Part shown: positions 6,190 to 7,947 of the stretch, in pieces | Layout: every line of letters starts with the position of its first letter | How positions within the stretch are numbered: position 1 is the first letter of the stretch | Source: Candidatus Zhuqueibacterota bacterium | GTDB lineage: Bacteria > Zhuqueibacterota > Zhuqueibacteria > Zhuqueibacterales > Zhuqueibacteraceae | Direction: 5' to 3' | DNA: 7,947 nucleotides | Assembly: GCA_013361015.1 (NCBI GenBank) | Contig: JABWAN010000205.1 | Location: forward strand, 1 to 7,947 | The notes under the pieces: generated by a model | What the model was told of the DNA's origin: nothing | The model's database searches: none | The model's input: only the letters and a program-made list of their open reading frames with translations | Program-made: the position numbers and the translations under genes

Positions 6190-7416
6190 TTATCGCGCTA
6201 GTTTTTCTCGAATCATCAACAGCTCGCTCTTCTTTAATGAGAGCGGAGATTTTTCTTTGGCATTGAAGCCGCGGCGGCGATCACTTTGACGGCGATCGCC
6301 AAAGCGGCGTTGTACGCGCCGGCGTTCATTGGCGCGTGGCTCGGCTTCTTCTTGCGCCGCCAGCAAGTGCGCCAAGCGCGTGCTCAAGTCCGTTCCGCCG
6401 CGGGTGGATTCGGCGTTTTGTTCGCGCCATTGTTTGAGGTGCGCGAAATATTCGCCATTTTGCTTCTCGGGCGTCAATACCGAGGCGTCGAGAACGCCGC
6501 GCTCGTGCAGCTTCTTGAGCACGGTCAAAGTGCGCAGCTCGTCCGCAGAGCTTTCTTCGACGATCTCCAGAAAGCTCTTGCCGGTTTTTTGCGCGGCGAT
6601 CACCTCCAGCAAAGCCGCCTCTTCCTGGTTTAAACCGGCCTTGGGCGCTTGCGGTTTGACGGAGACGAGCGCTTGCAACGGCGGCATTTGCTTGAGCAGC
6701 CGCGCCCACCGATCCTGCCGCGTCAAACCTTCGGAGAGCAAGTCGTGCGTGGGCGTGGTGAGCATGCGACCGCGCTCATGCGGGCGCAGCTCTACTTGAA
6801 ACGCGCCCTCGGTCCACGTGAACATGCGCAGCAATGCGCGCCGCGCTTCCACGCCTTCCAATTCGGCGTCGATCACTTCACCTTCAGCAATGTACACCGT
6901 TCCGGTTTTGCCGTTGGTTTGCAGTTTGATCACGCAAGTTTTCTTGCCTACACTAATGGTCTGCAAAAGATCGAAGAGGTTCATCTCCGCGAGTGCGCCG
7001 TTGAAGCCGCGCCATTTCGGACGCGGCACGCTCGAACGCAGTTCCGCTTCTTTGATGAGATTTTCCAAACGCACCACCGCCTCTTCCGCTTCGAACGGCT
7101 TCTGAAAATAGTCGTCGAGCGGCAGCTTCATCAACGCGAGGCGCTCTTCCACGGTTTTTAATTTGCCCATGAGCACGACGGGCACGGCTTGCAACTCCGC
7201 GCGCTTGCGAATTTCTTCGAGTAGTCGCGGGCCGTCCATTTCCGGCAAGCGCGTTTCCGCCATAATCAAACTGGGACGGAAATCTTCCACGAGCGCCAAA
7301 GCATCGACGGCTCTAAGCACCACGCGGATATCGAAGCCGGCAGTCAACAAGGCCTTGCGCAACTCGGCGACGGCGCTCGGCTCTTTATCCACCAAAATGA
7401 TTTTTTTTCTATCCAT
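6190..7416 (-). CDS. Response regulator with degenerate receiver and DUF4388/PATAN-like domain
   Basis: The 408-residue protein has a receiver domain at 4-122, a DUF4388 (PATAN-type) module at about 137-232, a winged-helix-like helical segment at about 262-312 and a very basic, disordered tail (ERRRVQRRFGDRRQSDRRR, 364-382). Receiver landmarks are IILVDKEP (6-13), LIMAETRLPEMDG (50-62), VVLMG (80-84) and FQKPF (104-108, K106). Compared with a working receiver, the acid pair is D10-K11 instead of two acids, the phosphorylated Asp is Glu (E55), and the switch Ser/Thr is Gly (G84). It may therefore be locked in one state rather than driven by phosphorylation (inference). DUF4388 proteins are known from gliding, polarity and two-component settings in bacteria, usually with GTPases or Roadblock proteins, which fits the next gene. 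ATG 7416 gives the normal receiver start; no clear ribosome binding site is seen. An A8 run lies at codons 3-6. Confidence 0.88.
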   Translation of the reverse strand: MDRKKIILVDKEPSAVAELRKALLTAGFDIRVVLRAVDALALVEDFRPSLIMAETRLPEMDGPRLLEEIRKRAELQAVPVVLMGKLKTVEERLALMKLPLDDYFQKPFEAEEAVVRLENLIKEAELRSSVPRPKWRGFNGALAEMNLFDLLQTISVGKKTCVIKLQTNGKTGTVYIAEGEVIDAELEGVEARRALLRMFTWTEGAFQVELRPHERGRMLTTPTHDLLSEGLTRQDRWARLLKQMPPLQALVSVKPQAPKAGLNQEEAALLEVIAAQKTGKSFLEIVEESSADELRTLTVLKKLHERGVLDASVLTPEKQNGEYFAHLKQWREQNAESTRGGTDLSTRLAHLLAAQEEAEPRANERRRVQRRFGDRRQSDRRRGFNAKEKSPLSLKKSELLMIREKLAR

Positions 7417-7684
7417 GCTTTGGCAGTGATCCCATTGCAGAGCGATTGCGAGGAGAGATTCGCGAAGCGGGAGGTGGCAGGCGGAGGCAGGGCTTCTCTA
7501 TTTGTTCCACACCGGGTTTGGGCGGCAACACACCGGCGTCATTCCAAAAGCATCTTTGCCGAAACGAAAGCGGCTTGGAAAACGTGAAGCCTCCTTGTGG
7601 AAAGCTTCCTTCGGAACGACAACGACTTCCAAATAAGAATCCAGCTTGAGTGCTCGCCAAGTGTATCGAGGTGCAAGACTGCAA
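7417..7684. other. Intergenic gap upstream of the regulator operon
   Basis: This 268-base gap carries the GTCATTC-type inverted repeat at 7538-7620 and no convincing gene. Open frames on both strands here give low-complexity, Pro/Arg/Ser-rich products typical of non-coding repeats. I found no clear promoter for the regulator gene, and no terminator for the gene ending at 7685. Confidence 0.5.
7538..7620. repeat. Imperfect inverted repeat with GTCATTCC/GGAACGAC ends
   Basis: Arms 7538-7557 and 7601-7620 pair at 15 of 20 positions around a 43-base centre. The outer ends GTCATTCC and GGAACGAC resemble those of the hairpin at 2554-2625, suggesting a diverged copy of the same family of small palindromic repeats. 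Confidence 0.45.
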
Positions 7685-7947
7685 CTATTTTTTCTCAGCC
7701 CAGTGCGCGAGATTCTCGTCACTTGCCAGGCCGGAAAGAAAACCGGCGACCTCGGCAACGTCGAGAGGATTGCATTCTTGCAAGTAATCAACCTCCGCAA
7801 GATTGAGCAGGTCGCGAATCGTCTCCTTGGATAAATTTTTTTGATCCTTCGACCGCATCATGGCAACGCCGAAGGGCAGGCGATAGCTCGTTTTGAGCGT
7901 GGACAGCAGGTACGACAGATACGTGAACTCCTGCTGGCGATGCGCTT
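7685..7947 (-). CDS. C-terminal part of an unrecognised protein (5' end outside window)
   Basis: A frame open from the window edge to TAG at 7685-7687 encodes the last 86 residues of a protein. The composition is normal for coding DNA and mostly helical, with landmarks FTYLSYLLSTLK near the start, RLPFGVAMMRSKDQK, ETIRDLLNLAEVDYL and a final AGFLSGLASDENLAHWAEKK. I do not recognise the family. There is no membrane segment in the visible part. It lies 268 bases upstream of the regulator operon on the same strand, so it could belong to the same locus, but the repeat-bearing gap argues against one operon. No terminator is evident after its stop. Confidence 0.65.
   Translation of the reverse strand, partial: AHRQQEFTYLSYLLSTLKTSYRLPFGVAMMRSKDQKNLSKETIRDLLNLAEVDYLQECNPLDVAEVAGFLSGLASDENLAHWAEKK

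Noticed and set aside
5681..6289. 202-codon plus-strand open frame
   Set aside because: Antisense to the GTPase-like gene and the end of the regulator gene; no motif and no start signal.
7409..7684. 91-codon minus-strand open frame upstream of the regulator
   Set aside because: Covers the inverted repeat, has low-complexity product typical of translated non-coding repeats, and overlaps the regulator start.
1..7947. CRISPR array, tRNA, rRNA or a complete insertion sequence
   Set aside because: No regularly spaced direct repeats, no cloverleaf or rRNA-like conserved sequence and no transposase gene were seen on either strand.

Overview
The window looks like chromosomal DNA of a Gram-negative-type bacterium with moderate-to-high GC. 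Every convincing protein-coding gene is on the minus strand, so the biological order runs from the high coordinates to the low ones. The mix of a response regulator carrying a DUF4388/PATAN-like module, a partner GTPase-fold protein, a bacterial CBS/CGL reverse transsulfuration pair and many small dispersed palindromes suggests a deep-branching, probably uncultured lineage (KSB1/Calditrichota-like, Acidobacteria-like or deltaproteobacteria-like). That placement is a guess from gene content; no marker gene is present.

Layout, from right to left. 7685-7947 is the C-terminal end of an unrecognised helical protein. A 268-base gap follows, with a GTCATTC-type imperfect inverted repeat. Next is a tight two-gene signalling operon: a response regulator with a degenerate receiver plus a DUF4388/PATAN-like module and a basic C-terminal tail (6190-7416), then 8 bases later a small GTPase-fold protein with a ruined P-loop (5699-6181). 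A rho-independent terminator (5526-5562, minus) and a ~70-bp palindromic repeat (5376-5445) fill the next gap. Then come a cystathionine beta-synthase-type protein with two C-terminal CBS domains (3963-5330) and a cystathionine gamma-lyase-type enzyme (2667-3824). Together they would form the reverse transsulfuration route from homocysteine to cysteine. A 20-bp-arm hairpin (2554-2625) separates these from a membrane-anchored metallophosphoesterase (1314-2507). About 900 bases without a credible gene follow (419-1313), containing decayed repeats and, near the left end, a good sigma70-type promoter. That promoter reads into the last gene (1-330, truncated by the window edge), which joins a GalT-like zinc-finger N-terminus to a receiver domain.

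The most striking feature is that several proteins have the right fold but lack a key catalytic residue. The CBS-type enzyme has Asn where the PLP-binding Lys should be. The 408-aa regulator has Glu in place of the phosphorylated Asp. The GTPase-like partner has no Walker A motif. The GalT-receiver chimera lacks the receiver acid pair. These substitutions are read directly from the sequence; their functional meaning is inference.
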